Assembly: GCA_004835665.1 (NCBI GenBank)
Contig: RBKR01000011.1
Location: 1 to 64,000, forward strand
Source: Phoma sp. XZ068
Lineage: Eukaryota; Ascomycota; Dothideomycetes; Pleosporales; Didymellaceae
Direction of reading: 5' to 3'
DNA length: 64,000 nucleotides
The position numbers and the translations under genes were made by a program. Each line of letters opens with the position of its first letter. The first letter of the stretch is position 1. Of this stretch, positions 18,701 through 30,520 are shown piece by piece. Under the pieces are notes generated by a model. That model did not search any database. It was not told the origin of the DNA and saw only the letters and a program-made list of their open reading frames with translations.

Positions 18701-21700
18701 CGTCCTGGGTGGTCATGTTCGCTTGGATGCGTGCCAGGTCCTCGCCCTTCCCACTGATGACGGTGGCGCTAGGGCTGTTGATGCATGCCACCCCACAGGA
18801 GTCCTTGAACCCGGCGAGGTGGTCTCGCACAATTGCTCCTGCTGACGCCGATACCGAGAGCATGGCATACGAGTTAGGCTCGCATCGCTCTAGGAGCAGA
18901 CGGGCGCGCTGGCCGACAAGGTACAGCGTGTCAGTCAACGAGAGAACCCCCGCCACGTTCAAGGCAGCGTACTCGCCCAGACTGTGACCCACGACCATTG
19001 CGGGCTCGATACCTGCAGAGGACCGCCAAAAGGCCGTGAGGGCAATTTGCAGCGTGACGAGGGCGAGCTGGACCTGCGCAGCGCTCTTGGTGGACATGTC
19101 GATGGCGTCGGTGGTGATGATGTCCAGAAAAGACGGAAACTGGTAGGAAGTGCAAATGGCCGCACACAGGTCAGCCATTTTGCGGAAGACGGGGCTCGTG
19201 CGATACAGCTCACGGCCCATGCCCGCGTAGTGGGAGCCCTGGCCGGTGAAGACGAAGACAACGGGAGGGGCTGCTGATTTCTTGGTCGAGTTGTCAGTGC
19301 GCTGGATGCCCGTCTCAAGCTTAGAAATGGCCTCCTGTAATGTGGAAGCAGCGAGCGCGAACCTAAGGGGGTGGTGTACTCGCCGGGCCGTCGTCGAGTA
19401 TGCAACGTCTTGGATCCGGGCGTTGGGGTTCGCACGGAGCCACGCGGCGAGCCGACGCATGTTGGCGAGGTGCGATGAAGGCGTCCTGGCTGAGGTTGTG
19501 ATGACATGACTTGATCGGGCGTCGGGTTCTCTTTTCTTGGCCATCTTAGCCGGATTTTGCTTATACTCTTCGATGAGAACGCTTGCATTGCCGCCCTGGA
19601 GATATGAGATGTCAACGATTAGCTTGATCGTCCTGTCCATAACAAAGCGTGTGTAGAGAACTTACCGCGGCGTCGAAATTGTTGATGAGAATACGTTTCG
19701 GCTTTCCATCGGCCGCTTTGAACTCGGTTGACTTGGTGGGAATCACGATGCCACTGTTGTCTCCCAGAATCTCTAGTACGTTGGGGTTCATGGCGTGTGG
19801 CATGCCGGCCTGAGGGGGGATGATGCCTTTTTGAAGCATAAGAACGCTTTTCAGTACCGAGGACAATCCGGCAGCCTAGCACAAAGTACCACAAGTCAGC
19901 ATCTACCAGGTTTTTGATTCACCACGTCACGTGTCCGTTTCGAGGAACAGTTGAACAGTTGAACTCACCGCTTCGCTGTGGCCAATATTTGCCTTGATAG
20001 CGCCCACCGTCAGAGGCTTCCCATGCGGTCTCGGCAAGAAGACCTTTGAAACCGCGCCCATCTCCGCCTTGTCGCCGACCTGGGTACCCGTTCCGTGCAT
20101 CTCAATATACGAGACATCATCAGGGTTCAGTCGCGCGTTGCGGAGGACCTTTTTGAAGAGGGATTCCTGGGCATTGGCGTCGGACGTTGTGATGGACGGG
20201 GCGTTGCCAGAGTGGTTTCTCGCCGACGAGGCAATGACGGCCAAGATGTTGTCGTTGTGGGCGATGGCGTCCTCGAGCCGCTTTAGGACAAGGGCGCCGC
20301 TGAAGTCAGCACGGCAGTAGCCGTCGGCGTCGTCCCGGTAGGTCTTGCAGTTGCCTGTTTCGGATAGCACGCCAGCCTTGCTGAGAAAGACAAAGGAATG
20401 CGGGTCGGACAAAATCGTCGTGGCACCCGCAACTGCCATGTCGACGTCCTTTGACAACAGACTCATGCAGGCAAGGTGAATGGCCGACGTGGAGCCTGCG
20501 CAAGCCGAGTCGAGCGCGTACGTCGGCCCCTCCCAGTTCATCTGGAAGGCCAGCCGACCCGGGCCAAAGGCGCGCTGAATGCTCTGCAGAGTGTATGCAT
20601 CACACCCCAGCGCGTGGTGGCTGACCTTGAGCCAGTCGTCGAAGCTCTGCGCGAAGAAAACGGCCGTCTTGTTAGGGTCAGTCGTTTTTGTCTGGCCAGC
20701 AGAGTAGCCAGCCGTCTCAAGGGCCTCGTACGCGCTCATGAGGAAGTGCCGGTGTGCGGGTTCCATCAGCAGGGCCTCGCGCGGGGAGATGTGGAAGAAT
20801 TTGGCGTCGAAGTGGCCCGGGTTCTTGATAAAGCACCCATGCCTACAGGTTATAGTGCATTTGCCTGGGCTGTGTTTGGCACAGTAGTACTCGTCCAAGT
20901 CCATCCGGTCCGCGGGAATCTCTTCGTGGCAGTCTTGGCCGGTCTCGATGACCCTCCAAAACTCGTCCATGTCCTCGCTGCCAGGCCCTTTGCCAGACAT
21001 GCCCACAATGGCAATGGCGCCTTCTCGAACACCTTCACCCTTACCCGCGCTTGGCGACTGCCGCTCATCTTTGACCGTCACCTGTCTGGTCGTCTTGAGC
21101 ACACCAACAATGTACGTCGCGTGGCCGCTGGGACCCATCATCTTGACAAGCACATGCTGACACGTCCCGAGATAGGCGTTGAGCTCGCCTACCATTTGTA
21201 CAAGATCCAACCGTTGCGATAGCGTCTGTAACGCCGCAACCCTCAACAGATGCCTCCAGCTGGAGTAGGTGGTTTCTGCGTCACCGCCACTCATGCCCCA
21301 TACTTTGAATCCCGGGCGAAGCGGCGTTTCTAAGAGGGTCGAGTTCCCGATGATGTAGTCCATGTCGGCCGCGGATACGTCGAGCGTGTGCTGCAAGCCG
21401 CGGATGCCGGCAAGCTCGTTCTTGGGGAGCTTCTTCAACTCTGGGCACTGGCTAAAGAGGAGCTCCAAAACCGAAGGTGGCCCTATGATAGTGTTCCAAC
21501 GGTCTCCTACGAAGCCAACCTTGGCTCTTTTGGAAGCCGGGACGCCCTAATCATGCATTGTCTCAGATTCATATGTCACGATAAAGAATTCCTTCAATTG
21601 CCCCAGAACTTGCTTACAACGCTTTGGGGAGGAATCTTACTCACCTTGGCATTTTGGAACGTCTCGAGTATCTCTTCGAGCTCATCTGCCGTGGTACCCA

Positions 21701-22320
21701 AGACAGCCCAGCCCCAGGCTCCCGGGCGGTCCTCCCTAGCTCTTGAGCGCGCAAAGATGAGGCCCCAGAGTCGGACCCACACCCGACCGATCTCGATAGA
21801 GGAATTGTACAGAGTGTCAAAGTTTGTCGAGATCGGCACGGCAATAGCGTTCCATAGCCCGCCAGAGATTCCAACCAGGTGCGTCTCGGGCCTGCCGTCC
21901 TCACCTGGGTGGAGCAACAGTGGCTCGCGGCTTACAGTTCTTCAATTCGGAAACGTCAGTTCATCAAGCAAGCAAAGCCAGATTCGGCGTTATAGTGAGG
22001 AAAACAAAAGGAGAAGAGACGCACTCTAATAGCAGGACCGCTCGCACTGTGTAGAGAAGCACTGCGTGGACCAGGCCAACCTGGTCGCTTGTATTGCGAT
22101 ATTTTTGGGCGAGCTCTTGGAAGTTGGAACAAGCCCCGAAGCTATCCTGCAAGAAGCTTTCCCGGCCTCTTATCTCGGCCTTGGCGGCAGAGAACAAGTC
22201 TTCCAAGAAGGATCGGAGCCATGGCGTTCTTGTGGCCTGGTCAAAGACATAGTCCATGCCATCAACCCATGTGTCTGTGATGTCCCCAAAAAGAAGCACC
22301 GTGGGAGGAGTTGAGCCCAT
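15705..22320 (-). CDS. Non-reducing polyketide synthase (SAT-KS-AT-PT-ACP-TE)
   Basis: Five exons: 22025-22320, about 21645-21939, 19969-21546, 19666-19875 and 15705-19595, about 2089 aa; the first intron's acceptor is uncertain. Starter-unit acyltransferase about 1-350, where the usual GxCxG is GISGG (Ser) and His339 lies in GPSGHA. Ketosynthase about 373-800 with Cys546 (DSACAGS), His681 (EMHGTGT) and His720 (NIGHSEA). Malonyl transferase with GHSLG (Ser998) and His1106. Product template domain with His1317 (SDHGFMG). One acyl carrier protein with Ser1706 (GVDSIMA). Thioesterase/Claisen-cyclase with GYSVG (Ser1888) and His2063 (CDHFE). No reducing domains. It would build and cyclise an aromatic polyketide in the cytosol; chain length and ring pattern cannot be read from sequence alone. 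Confidence 0.95.
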
Positions 22321-23715
22321 GGTCGTTGTTTCTTGCCTTGTTAAATAGAATGGGTCTAAAAGGGATAGAAAAGAATGATATGTTGAGGCGATGATGAATC
22401 GCTACAGGCAGTGAACACAACACACAACCGAATGCACGAAGGGGGCACAGTATCTATGAGTGAACCCCTTCTCTTCCCCCATTTGTTAGTTTTCTTCTAT
22501 CGCAATTCACGTGTTCCGGGTAAACGCCATGCGCGTACTTGCCTTATGTGATCTTGTTCCCGAATATACTGATTTGGTAACGTCTGGCCGTACCCGAAAC
22601 CGTTTTCCCGTTGTCGCTTCACGTCACCGACATGGTATGTCAGCACCTCACCACCTCGTAGGATTCCCGTCGGGAAGGTCGTATTATGCCTCGCAGAATT
22701 CTTTACCCCCACGGCAGCCTGGGCTGCGTTGCGGCTTGCTATCCGCGCTTTAAGCATCATTTGTCATCCCGATCTGGATTTGATTCCCAGAGATAAGCTT
22801 ACGCAGCCTAAGTGAGCGATCATTCGAGAGTCAGTTCAGGCCCCGCTCAAGAGTTGACACGGGAAACAGAAAGGCGACGTCAGCTTCAAGGTGCAAGGCG
22901 CAGCATAGGGAGCTTAAACAAAGCACCGTTCTTTTCCCCCACCGCGAGGGTGTAAAGGTGGGATCACGAAGAAGATTACTTCACTTAAACGCCAATACCA
23001 TGACGCTTATTCCTTTTATTTGCCAGGTGAATGGAATAGAGCAAATGGAGGAATCAGAGACATGAGACACGTCAAACGTCCAACTTAAAGACAACAAAAC
23101 AACGCAAGGCGAGACAGAGCACTTTAGATAACAAGTGGGAAGGCTCCCTACATACCCCTTGATCCCCACATTGGATGCGTGGAGGACGGGAACGGCGGTG
23201 GTAGAAAGACTTGTCGCATTCTAGGTTCCACTAGTGGTAATTTATGGCCAGGAGATGGCAGAGATGATAATATACATATCCAGGTCAGCAGGAGGAAAAT
23301 AAGTCTTAGCAATAGGAACATTCTTAGGGGACAACCCTTGTACCCCAATGCGCCTTCGACTTTTCGCTCTGCCAAGTGCACAGGAACCTGTGCAGTGCGT
23401 TTTCAATAGATGCATGCCAGTGTTCTGACATGGAGTCTATTTTGTGCTATAGTAGGTTGAACCTGGGGATCATTACGGAAGAGATACATGCGGTTGTCTA
23501 CAAGAGTTTAAATGCTACCAATGCACATGTAGGAATCGCAACTTTGCTGGTAAATAGTTGACGAGTACACTCTCTAAGATGAGCCACCTGGTATCCAGAG
23601 TACTTGCGAGTGTGTTATGTCTGGGCTCTATATACGTAGGTAGAAGATAATACAGGTTAAGAAGTACGTACAAGAGTACCTGTGATACTTAGAGGTATAT
23701 ACGATGGTGGCTCCC
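22321..23715. other. Intergenic region, synthase promoter to laccase 3' end
   Basis: About 1.4 kb with no credible gene. It includes the synthase 5' region and the laccase 3' region. No repeat or confident regulator site was seen. Confidence 0.6.
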
Positions 23716-25584
23716 CTAAATACCCGAGTCGGCCTGCTGGTAGGGCATAGTCGGCGCCCAGGCGTTCCAAGTGTCGCAGACGGGGTTAAGGGTACTAGCC
23801 CAATCGCCCCCTACCTTCCCGGGAATGAGGGCGGAGGACTCAACCACGGACGCCCCAAAGCCCTGGCTGCTATGCCAGGCAACGTGACAGTGCAGGGCCC
23901 AGACCCCCGGGTTGTCAAGGGGCCATGCAATGGCCATGAACCCGTTGGACGGCACCTGGGCCGTGTCTCGGCGCGGCGGATTCGCCAATTGCCACCCGTA
24001 TGTAGTCCCAGTCCACTGCTCATAGCCGGCCGCGAGAATGAGGAAGTCGTGCCCGTGGAGATGGATGGGGTGGGAGATGCCCGTGAAGGGCGTCTTGTCT
24101 TCAATGACAAGGACGGCCCATTCTGTCTCGTTACTTTGCGATGGAATCGGTGAAGAGTTTGCTCCGACTAGGAAGACGTTGTCCTTTACGGGGATATCGC
24201 TCAAGTTCCCGGATAGGACACCTTCTAGCGCCGGTTTCGTCCAGTCCACCCACATATACGACCCACCGTTGATGGACCATCTAAGGTACTTGCCGTTGTC
24301 AACCCACTCTGGCGCAATCTGCTGGGTCTGGATTCCCGCCTTCACCTTCGACATGTCCAAGTCGACAGGCATCCACGGCTCCAAGTTTGTGCGCTGTTCA
24401 TCGACGCAGAAATCCAACCCTAACACCGCACCATTCACGCTCGAACTCGGCGGCATGGCGGTGCTATCATTGTTGTATCTTACAATGGCCGTAATGTTGT
24501 TTGGGCCCGCGGCGTTAGGCATGCAATATTGTTCGAAATTGCTGCGTAGCCAGTAGTCGCCCGGTGGCGCGTTCGCCTCGACAATGACGTCGTAGCGCTG
24601 GCCCATGCCGATTAGCACGCTGCTCGTCTTGTACGGCACAAGAGGCACGAAATCGTTCGCTATCACCGTTAGGGTGTGATTGTCGATGCTAAACTGAACC
24701 CAGTCCTCTGTCGCGACGTTAAGGACCCGCAGGCGATACTTCTTGCCCGCCTCAAAGAGGAGCTCAAACTTCTTGCCATCGCTGACGCAGTTCGGATCTA
24801 GCTTCGTCAAGTTAGTCGCCATGCAATTTCCTGTGTTCATGCCGTTGATAAGTCCTGTGTCGGAGCCGTTCCATGTTATGTTGAAGTTGGAGACGGTAGC
24901 CCAGTGTTGGTCGGCCGTTGCATGGTCCCAGTCTGTGATGAAGACGGGCCCGAGGTCTTCGTCGTAGTCGGCCGTGGCTGGACCATTGATGATCAACGGC
25001 CCGTACAACCCATTGCTGTACTGGACGCTGAAGTGGCTGTGATACCAGGTGGTGCCGTACTGGTCGGCGTGGAACTTGTACGTCATGCTCGTCCCGGGTG
25101 CGATGGGACATTGCGTGACCCCAGGTACCCCGTCCATCGCATTGTTGTTGAGCTGTCGCACACCGTGCCAGTGGATGGCCGAGCCGTTGGTTGCAATGTT
25201 GTTGGTCACGTGGACGATGACCTCGTCTCCCCAGTTGGCTGTGATTGCAGGACCCGGCATTGTACCGTTGGCCGTCAAGCATTTCCGCTGGTACCCATCT
25301 GGTGCGCAGTCGATCTCCTCGAGAGTCAACCAGTACTCGACTGTGTGGTTCGTGTAAAAGATCGTCTTGTAGTAGTTGGTGTTGATGTCATGCTCGCCCC
25401 AGCATTGGCGGGACGTGGGACCGTTCTGGCATCCTTTGGTCAGGCTGCCGGTGTTGCGGCCAGGGAAGCTGTCTCGGACTGAAAGGACTGCAGGTTGGCT
25501 GTTTGAGCTGGCGGTGCCGGGAATGGAGATAGCTGAGGTCCCTGCAGCTGCGAAGGCTAGCAGAGAGAGGAGAGAAATCACCAT
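23716..25584 (-). CDS. Secreted asco-laccase (multicopper oxidase)
   Basis: Single exon, 622 aa. The first ATG (25584) gives an ideal signal peptide, residues 1-18, ending AAAGTSA. Copper ligands are complete: HWHG (138-141), HSH (182-184), HPIHLHGH (505-512) and HCHVAWH (565-571). There are several N-glycosylation sites. The protein ends in DSGI, the short C-terminal plug typical of ascomycete laccases that blocks the trinuclear site channel. It is a one-electron oxidant of phenols working outside the cell or in the secretory path. In aromatic polyketide clusters such enzymes couple phenols, giving dimers or pigments. Its place between the synthase and the tailoring genes supports that role, which remains inferred. 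Confidence 0.95.
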   Translation of the reverse strand: MVISLLSLLAFAAAGTSAISIPGTASSNSQPAVLSVRDSFPGRNTGSLTKGCQNGPTSRQCWGEHDINTNYYKTIFYTNHTVEYWLTLEEIDCAPDGYQRKCLTANGTMPGPAITANWGDEVIVHVTNNIATNGSAIHWHGVRQLNNNAMDGVPGVTQCPIAPGTSMTYKFHADQYGTTWYHSHFSVQYSNGLYGPLIINGPATADYDEDLGPVFITDWDHATADQHWATVSNFNITWNGSDTGLINGMNTGNCMATNLTKLDPNCVSDGKKFELLFEAGKKYRLRVLNVATEDWVQFSIDNHTLTVIANDFVPLVPYKTSSVLIGMGQRYDVIVEANAPPGDYWLRSNFEQYCMPNAAGPNNITAIVRYNNDSTAMPPSSSVNGAVLGLDFCVDEQRTNLEPWMPVDLDMSKVKAGIQTQQIAPEWVDNGKYLRWSINGGSYMWVDWTKPALEGVLSGNLSDIPVKDNVFLVGANSSPIPSQSNETEWAVLVIEDKTPFTGISHPIHLHGHDFLILAAGYEQWTGTTYGWQLANPPRRDTAQVPSNGFMAIAWPLDNPGVWALHCHVAWHSSQGFGASVVESSALIPGKVGGDWASTLNPVCDTWNAWAPTMPYQQADSGI

Positions 25585-26516
25585 AATTACGAACAACGAG
25601 CGACGTCTTGCTCGAAAAGAGTGCGATGTTCGAGATATATTAAATCTTCGGAACAGGGTGAGCGACTGAGCCAATACCGAGAGGAATTCGACTGCATTTT
25701 GATATCTTCTACGTCTTCCATTAACGAGTGGCTATAGTCGTGGTGGCTTCGTGTGCGATACTTGTGGCGTCGAGTTGCCGGACGTGAAGGATTCGGGGAT
25801 TGTAGTCGGGGATCAGCTGCATGGACACCATTCAGGGAACTATTCTCCCTGGCCTTACTTTCGCCGATTCAACGTGTTTGGACTTATTGCTAATGAGTGG
25901 CAGTAATCCCAACCCTAAACTCTCCTTCTATGACTTGATGAGGGCCTTATAAGCAGCTTAATCCGAGATGGCGTAAGCATTAAGCCACCCGCCTAAGCTC
26001 CCCGTGTATGCACCATAGCTGATAACGGGTCTAACTGCTGCGGAGTACTCCGTACAGAAGTTTGGACAGTCGTATCAACGGGCCCCACGTGGATGCGCAG
26101 AGACGTGACATTGTTCAAATGCAACTAGCCCATGCGTGCATACATGTAACAAAAAGAGGTGCCAAGGTCGCTAGTTATTGTGTTTTTCATTTTCTAGAAC
26201 CATTTCCGAAAATGACTAGCGCAATTAGTGGATTCTGCCTAAATACGAGACCCAATTCAGGCCCAAGAAACAAGGGTCTGGTTGGAACAGGATCAGATAC
26301 GAGGGCTGGACCTTGATAATGCAAAATTCGTGACTTATGGTCATCATTGGGACAGGCTATGGTAGGAAAGTGTAGAATCGATCAAGAATGTTCCGGTCAC
26401 AGGAACATGAGCGGAAATACCGGATCTTGAATGATCAGCGTCGACGAAGGATACCACGGTACCTCCAGGCATGAACCAGCGTTACAATAGCGACTCCAAG
26501 CCACACTACGCGCCTC
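25585..26516. other. Intergenic region with CGG palindrome
   Basis: Laccase promoter side, no gene seen. At 26041-26052 is the perfect palindrome CGGAGTACTCCG, a CGG-N6-CCG arrangement of the kind bound by some Zn2Cys6 dimers. Whether it is used is unknown. Confidence 0.5.
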
Positions 26517-27364
26517 CTACTGCAACTTCTTTGTGAACCTCAACTCGGTCAAATCCTCGGGCTTGCACACCAGCAAGCGGCAGCCTTTGATGTCTGTACG
26601 GGCTAAGATGGCCTCGTACGAAGCAGCAAACTCTGACGACTTCATTACCCCGTACTGCTCCGCTTCAGGACCTGCCATGACGAAGACGCCGAGGTAGACC
26701 TCGTTGAAGCGGACATTCGTGCTCGCGTTGTTGAGGGATGCTATGTTCGCCAGGGAGAATAGCGCGCCCTGTGTCAAGCTAGCTGAGGCGAGGCCACCAT
26801 TATCTCCGCTTGCGCCTGTGCACAGCGTCCAGGTGCTTGTAGGGTCGTTCTGCTCAAGGAGATAGGGGATGGTCGCCTGATAGGCCACTGTCAACACGCA
26901 TTAGTTCTTCCATGCCTGTGAATGGACTCCTATGGCATGGCCACACTCACAAAGGTTGGGCTCGAAGTTGATCCGCATATACTTCCTCACGTCCTCCAAA
27001 GTGAGATCGAGAATGGATGTTTGATCGAACAATCCGCCAGCTGCGCATCACGCTTCTCGTCAGCCAAACACGCTCTCGTATTAGCACTTGGACCAAGTGC
27101 AAACTCACCGGCAGCGTATACATGCTGAAATGCAGGCAACTCCCCCTTGCGCACTTTCTCCACGACATCCTTGACTCCCCGTTCAGACGTGATGTCGGCT
27201 TCTACCGTCGTCACGCCCTCGCGAGTACCTATGTTGGCAAACAGCTTCTCCGCCGAGGCCTGATTGCGCACAATGGCGAGAACGTGGAGTTTGGACCGCA
27301 GAGCAGCGATGATGGCCGAGGTGCCGATGTTGCCTGTGGCTCCGACGACTAAAACGGTCGGCAT
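26517..27364 (-). CDS. NAD(P)-binding atypical short-chain reductase
   Basis: Three exons, 27109-27364, 26951-27040 and 26517-26887, give 238 aa. The N-terminus is a Rossmann strand with VVGATGNIGTSA (GxxGxxG) followed by a basic strand end IVRN, suggesting NADP(H). It then shows DITSERGVKDVV and a short C-terminal half with CTGASGDNGG. No YxxxK catalytic pair is evident, so this is an NmrA-like or atypical dehydrogenase/reductase rather than a classical one. Splice junctions were set by GT/AG consensus and restoration of the family-like frame. It lies between the laccase and the FAD monooxygenase and is divergent from the latter, so it is probably a cluster tailoring enzyme. Its substrate is unknown. 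Confidence 0.82.
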
Positions 27365-28019
27365 TTTGATTGGTGGTGGTGGTTTTCAGGGTATGGTGGG
27401 GCTATCAACGGGCCAATTGTGCAATGGGGTGCTGAAGTAATGTGGGTGTTGGTGCGTGCTTCCGCTCTGTAGACACGGAAAGACAGTACCTACAAATACA
27501 TTCATCCCGCCGGGTTTAACAGCCTAAGGCCGAAAGTCCACCGGATTGTTAGTCATCGAATATGCCCAATTGCGGCACAGCTAGCATGTTCTGCTTCCTA
27601 AAGTCAATCCCCGCAGCCGTCTCAACAACAGGAGTATGTCGCTTTTAGCCATGACTGTTGCCTAGGTAACTACCTAGTCCTAGGTAACTACCTAGGTATT
27701 GTTCGCCATGGTCATTGGATCTGTGCATTAGTGTATCCCCGCTGCTGTGCCATGTCTGCATCCCCGACACCCGGGAACTACTATCGGGGACTTCAATTGA
27801 AATTTTATAGCCGCGGACAGTAACAGCTGATGCGAAGAGGCCATGATCGGATGAGCTGGAAAGTGACATGATGAGATTGATCCCCCGCTCAGCGACACAC
27901 CCATCCCTATGCTTGACGTTTATACATAGAGCAGGGCATTGATCAGCGGCGTGGCTGTGATAACCACCTAGCCATTACACTTGTAGAATAACCACGGCAG
28001 TGCCTGACCGGCCGAAAGC
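27365..28019. promoter_or_regulatory. Divergent promoter region, reductase and FAD monooxygenase
   Basis: About 650 bases between two divergent cluster genes. At 27659-27699 a short direct repeat of CCTAGGTAACTA units occurs three times (AACTACCTAG overlaps). No AflR-type TCG-N5-CGA site was found by eye. Confidence 0.5.
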
Positions 28020-29620
28020 ATGGATATCATTATTGTAGGGGCAGGAATCGCTGGCCTCGGTGCCGGAGTTGCTCTACGCAGGGCAGGCCACAAAGTGATG
28101 GTTGGCATTCTCCCACTCCAGTAACTGGTTCCCCTAGGCCACACAAGCTCTGACATGTTGCATAAACAAGATCCTCGAACAATCCTCATTGCTGCACGAA
28201 GTTGGAGCGGCCATTACCATCAAGCCCAACGCCTCGCGGGTCCTCGCGTCGTGGGACTTTGTCCCCGAGCACTCCAGCATGGTGGCACTGCGCGGAATGA
28301 GCCTAATCGACGGCACAAACATGAAGACCTTGGTTCCCACCTACTACAAGGACTGTGAATCGACCTGGGGCCTGCCCATGTACGCCGTTCATCGCGTCGA
28401 TCTGCACAACCAGCTGAGAGAGCTTGCCACCCAAGCGAAAGGACCTGGACGTCCCTGCGAAGTTCGGGTGCTATCCAAGGTCATCGACTACGACGCTGAG
28501 AACGGAAAGGTCACGACCAAAGATGGCCATGTGCTACAAGCCGATCTGGTTATTGCGGCGGATGGGGTGCACTCGACGGCCGTGAAGCACGTCCTCGGCG
28601 ATGAGGGAGTCGTCCAGGCTGGGGATACGGGTTGGGCGTGTATGCGGTGGTTGGTGCCGACGGACGAGTTGCTCTCCGATCCAGAGACGGCGCACATGAT
28701 TCAAGACTCGGCCACGAGATACTTTACGGCAGCCGAAGGCGCCGCTGGTTTGGTGTGGTATCCGTGCCGAAAGTGCGTGCTGTCACGTTCCCTTCTTCAT
28801 TGCAACATGTTTCCTTCACACCCAAACGTTTGGCAACTCGGGGGGCTGACTTTTGGACTCTAGCAACAAGGTCCAGAATTTTCTTTACCTCTCGCGTGAA
28901 TTCGACACCTCCCATGTTGGAGAAGGTGAGCAACGAGCCAGTCCCTGTCGTCCAAGACTCACGTGCCGGACGTACTGGTCACGAACGCTGATTGTTATCT
29001 AGATTTCCGCGCCATGGTCGACGCAAGCGTTCCCTTGGAATATGCTAAGAAGCACTTTTCCCCGGCTCTGCACACCGTGATTAGGTGAGTTCTAATCCGT
29101 GTCGCGTTGGGTACAGGAACACGTAGACATACTGTACTTACACACCTGAGGCAGAAAAGCCAGAGACGTCAAGTTCTGGAAGCTAGTGGCTAGAGGCCCG
29201 ATTTCCAAGTGGCACAAGGATCGACTCGTCCTGATTGGCGACGCAGCACATCCCATGCTTACCTGTAAGTCTGAGAGTTAGTAGCTTGTTGATTTCGAAG
29301 GTAACAACCCCACAGTCCAGGGACAAGGCGGCGGACAGGCCATCGAGGACGGCGCCGCCCTCGGTATCTTGCTCGACCAAATCCGTAATCACGAGGCTCT
29401 CGAGGAGCGACTGCAGCTGTTTGAGCAAGTTCGCCGAAACAGAGGCTCGGCGCTACAGATTCTCTCCAACATCAACCCGCCGGCGCCGCAGGGCGTGCGC
29501 GATGCCGCCGCCGCGTACCTTCCCAGTGGAACGAAGCTCGACTCTACCGACGACATCAATGACTATGTCTTTTCGTTTGATGTGATTAGGGAATGCAAGG
29601 CGGTTCTTGCGGCTGCATAG
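28020..29620 (+). CDS. FAD-dependent aromatic-ring monooxygenase
   Basis: Six exons (28020-28100, 28171-28772, 28864-28925, 29003-29084, 29155-29264, 29316-29620) give 413 aa in continuous frame. The flavin-binding GxGxxG is IIVGAGIAGLGAG (residues 4-16). The central DG motif is LVIAADGVHS, and the ribose-binding GD motif is RLVLIGDAAHPM. This is the salicylate-hydroxylase-like class A flavoprotein family, which hydroxylates phenolic rings using NAD(P)H and O2. The first intron uses a weak GTTGGC donor, chosen because it restores GHKVMILEQSS. Such enzymes hydroxylate or oxidatively decarboxylate aromatic polyketides in many fungal pigment pathways. It follows a divergent promoter shared with the NAD(P)-binding reductase. 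Confidence 0.93.
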
Positions 29621-30520
29621 AGGTGTTGGTTAGAGAGAGAGAGAGAGAGTTTGATGGGGGGAATTCTTAGGTAACACAAGGGAAGAACACTTGTGGTTGG
29701 CGCACAGAATTATCCCAACTGAATAGAGTTTAGTTGAGTTGGGTTACGTTGGGTTGTCGTCGCTTACCCTGACCAATTCGCCCTGAGCAATATACAGGCT
29801 ACATACATACTCTCCAGTAAAGCAATCTAGTTGGACATTTTTTGAAAAGCAACATATACATTAAAAATAGGAGATAATCGAGATAAAGGAAGAGGAACAG
29901 ATGTAATTGTCAACTGCATACGTGAACCCGATAAATTATTTCATGTTCTTTACGAACACCCTGAAAGCTAAGCTGTTGCAATCTTTCCCTTGCTATTCCC
30001 ATTTCACTAGCCATCATCTATAACTCTATACTTTTGAAAGATTTTTAAAAGCATTGTTGTTACGCTCTGTCGCAGCAAAGAAGGCGACTTTGTTGGTGTT
30101 CCTGAACTTTACTATAGTTGGGTGCGCGGCTTTTTTTGGCACACAAGGGACCTTGCTATCAAGGTTACACGTAGAAGCGCTCTCACTTCCTCTGCTTTTC
30201 TTCGTTTGGGTGGTTACACGAGACGAAAGAGGAAAAAGGGGATTAGTCGGATATAACCGGTTTTTAACATGTGTACGGTAATGTCCATGGATAAAGGATC
30301 GGGCTTACAAATAAATCGTACCACAGCTCTCCCTGCCTTTGGCAAAGAACCTCTATCATGTGACTGCATGCAGTGCCATCGTCGAATTGCTTCTTCCCTT
30401 TACCATTTCCGTCCCGTCCCCCCTCGTAAATAAGAAAGAAAAAAAGGTTTATTTCTACATACTTGATCATCTCCAATTTCCTCCTCGTCTTCCACAGCTT
30501 AACAGAAACATCAACACGAC
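29621..30520. other. Intergenic region between monooxygenase and dehydrogenase
   Basis: No gene seen. A GA dinucleotide run lies at 29632-29649, just after the monooxygenase stop. The middle is AT-rich. The inverted pair CGG-ATATAA-CCG occurs near 30247-30258, upstream of the dehydrogenase. Confidence 0.55.

Noticed and set aside
20476..21222. 248-codon frame opposite the ketosynthase region
   Set aside because: Antisense shadow of the synthase, whose catalytic motifs are unambiguous.
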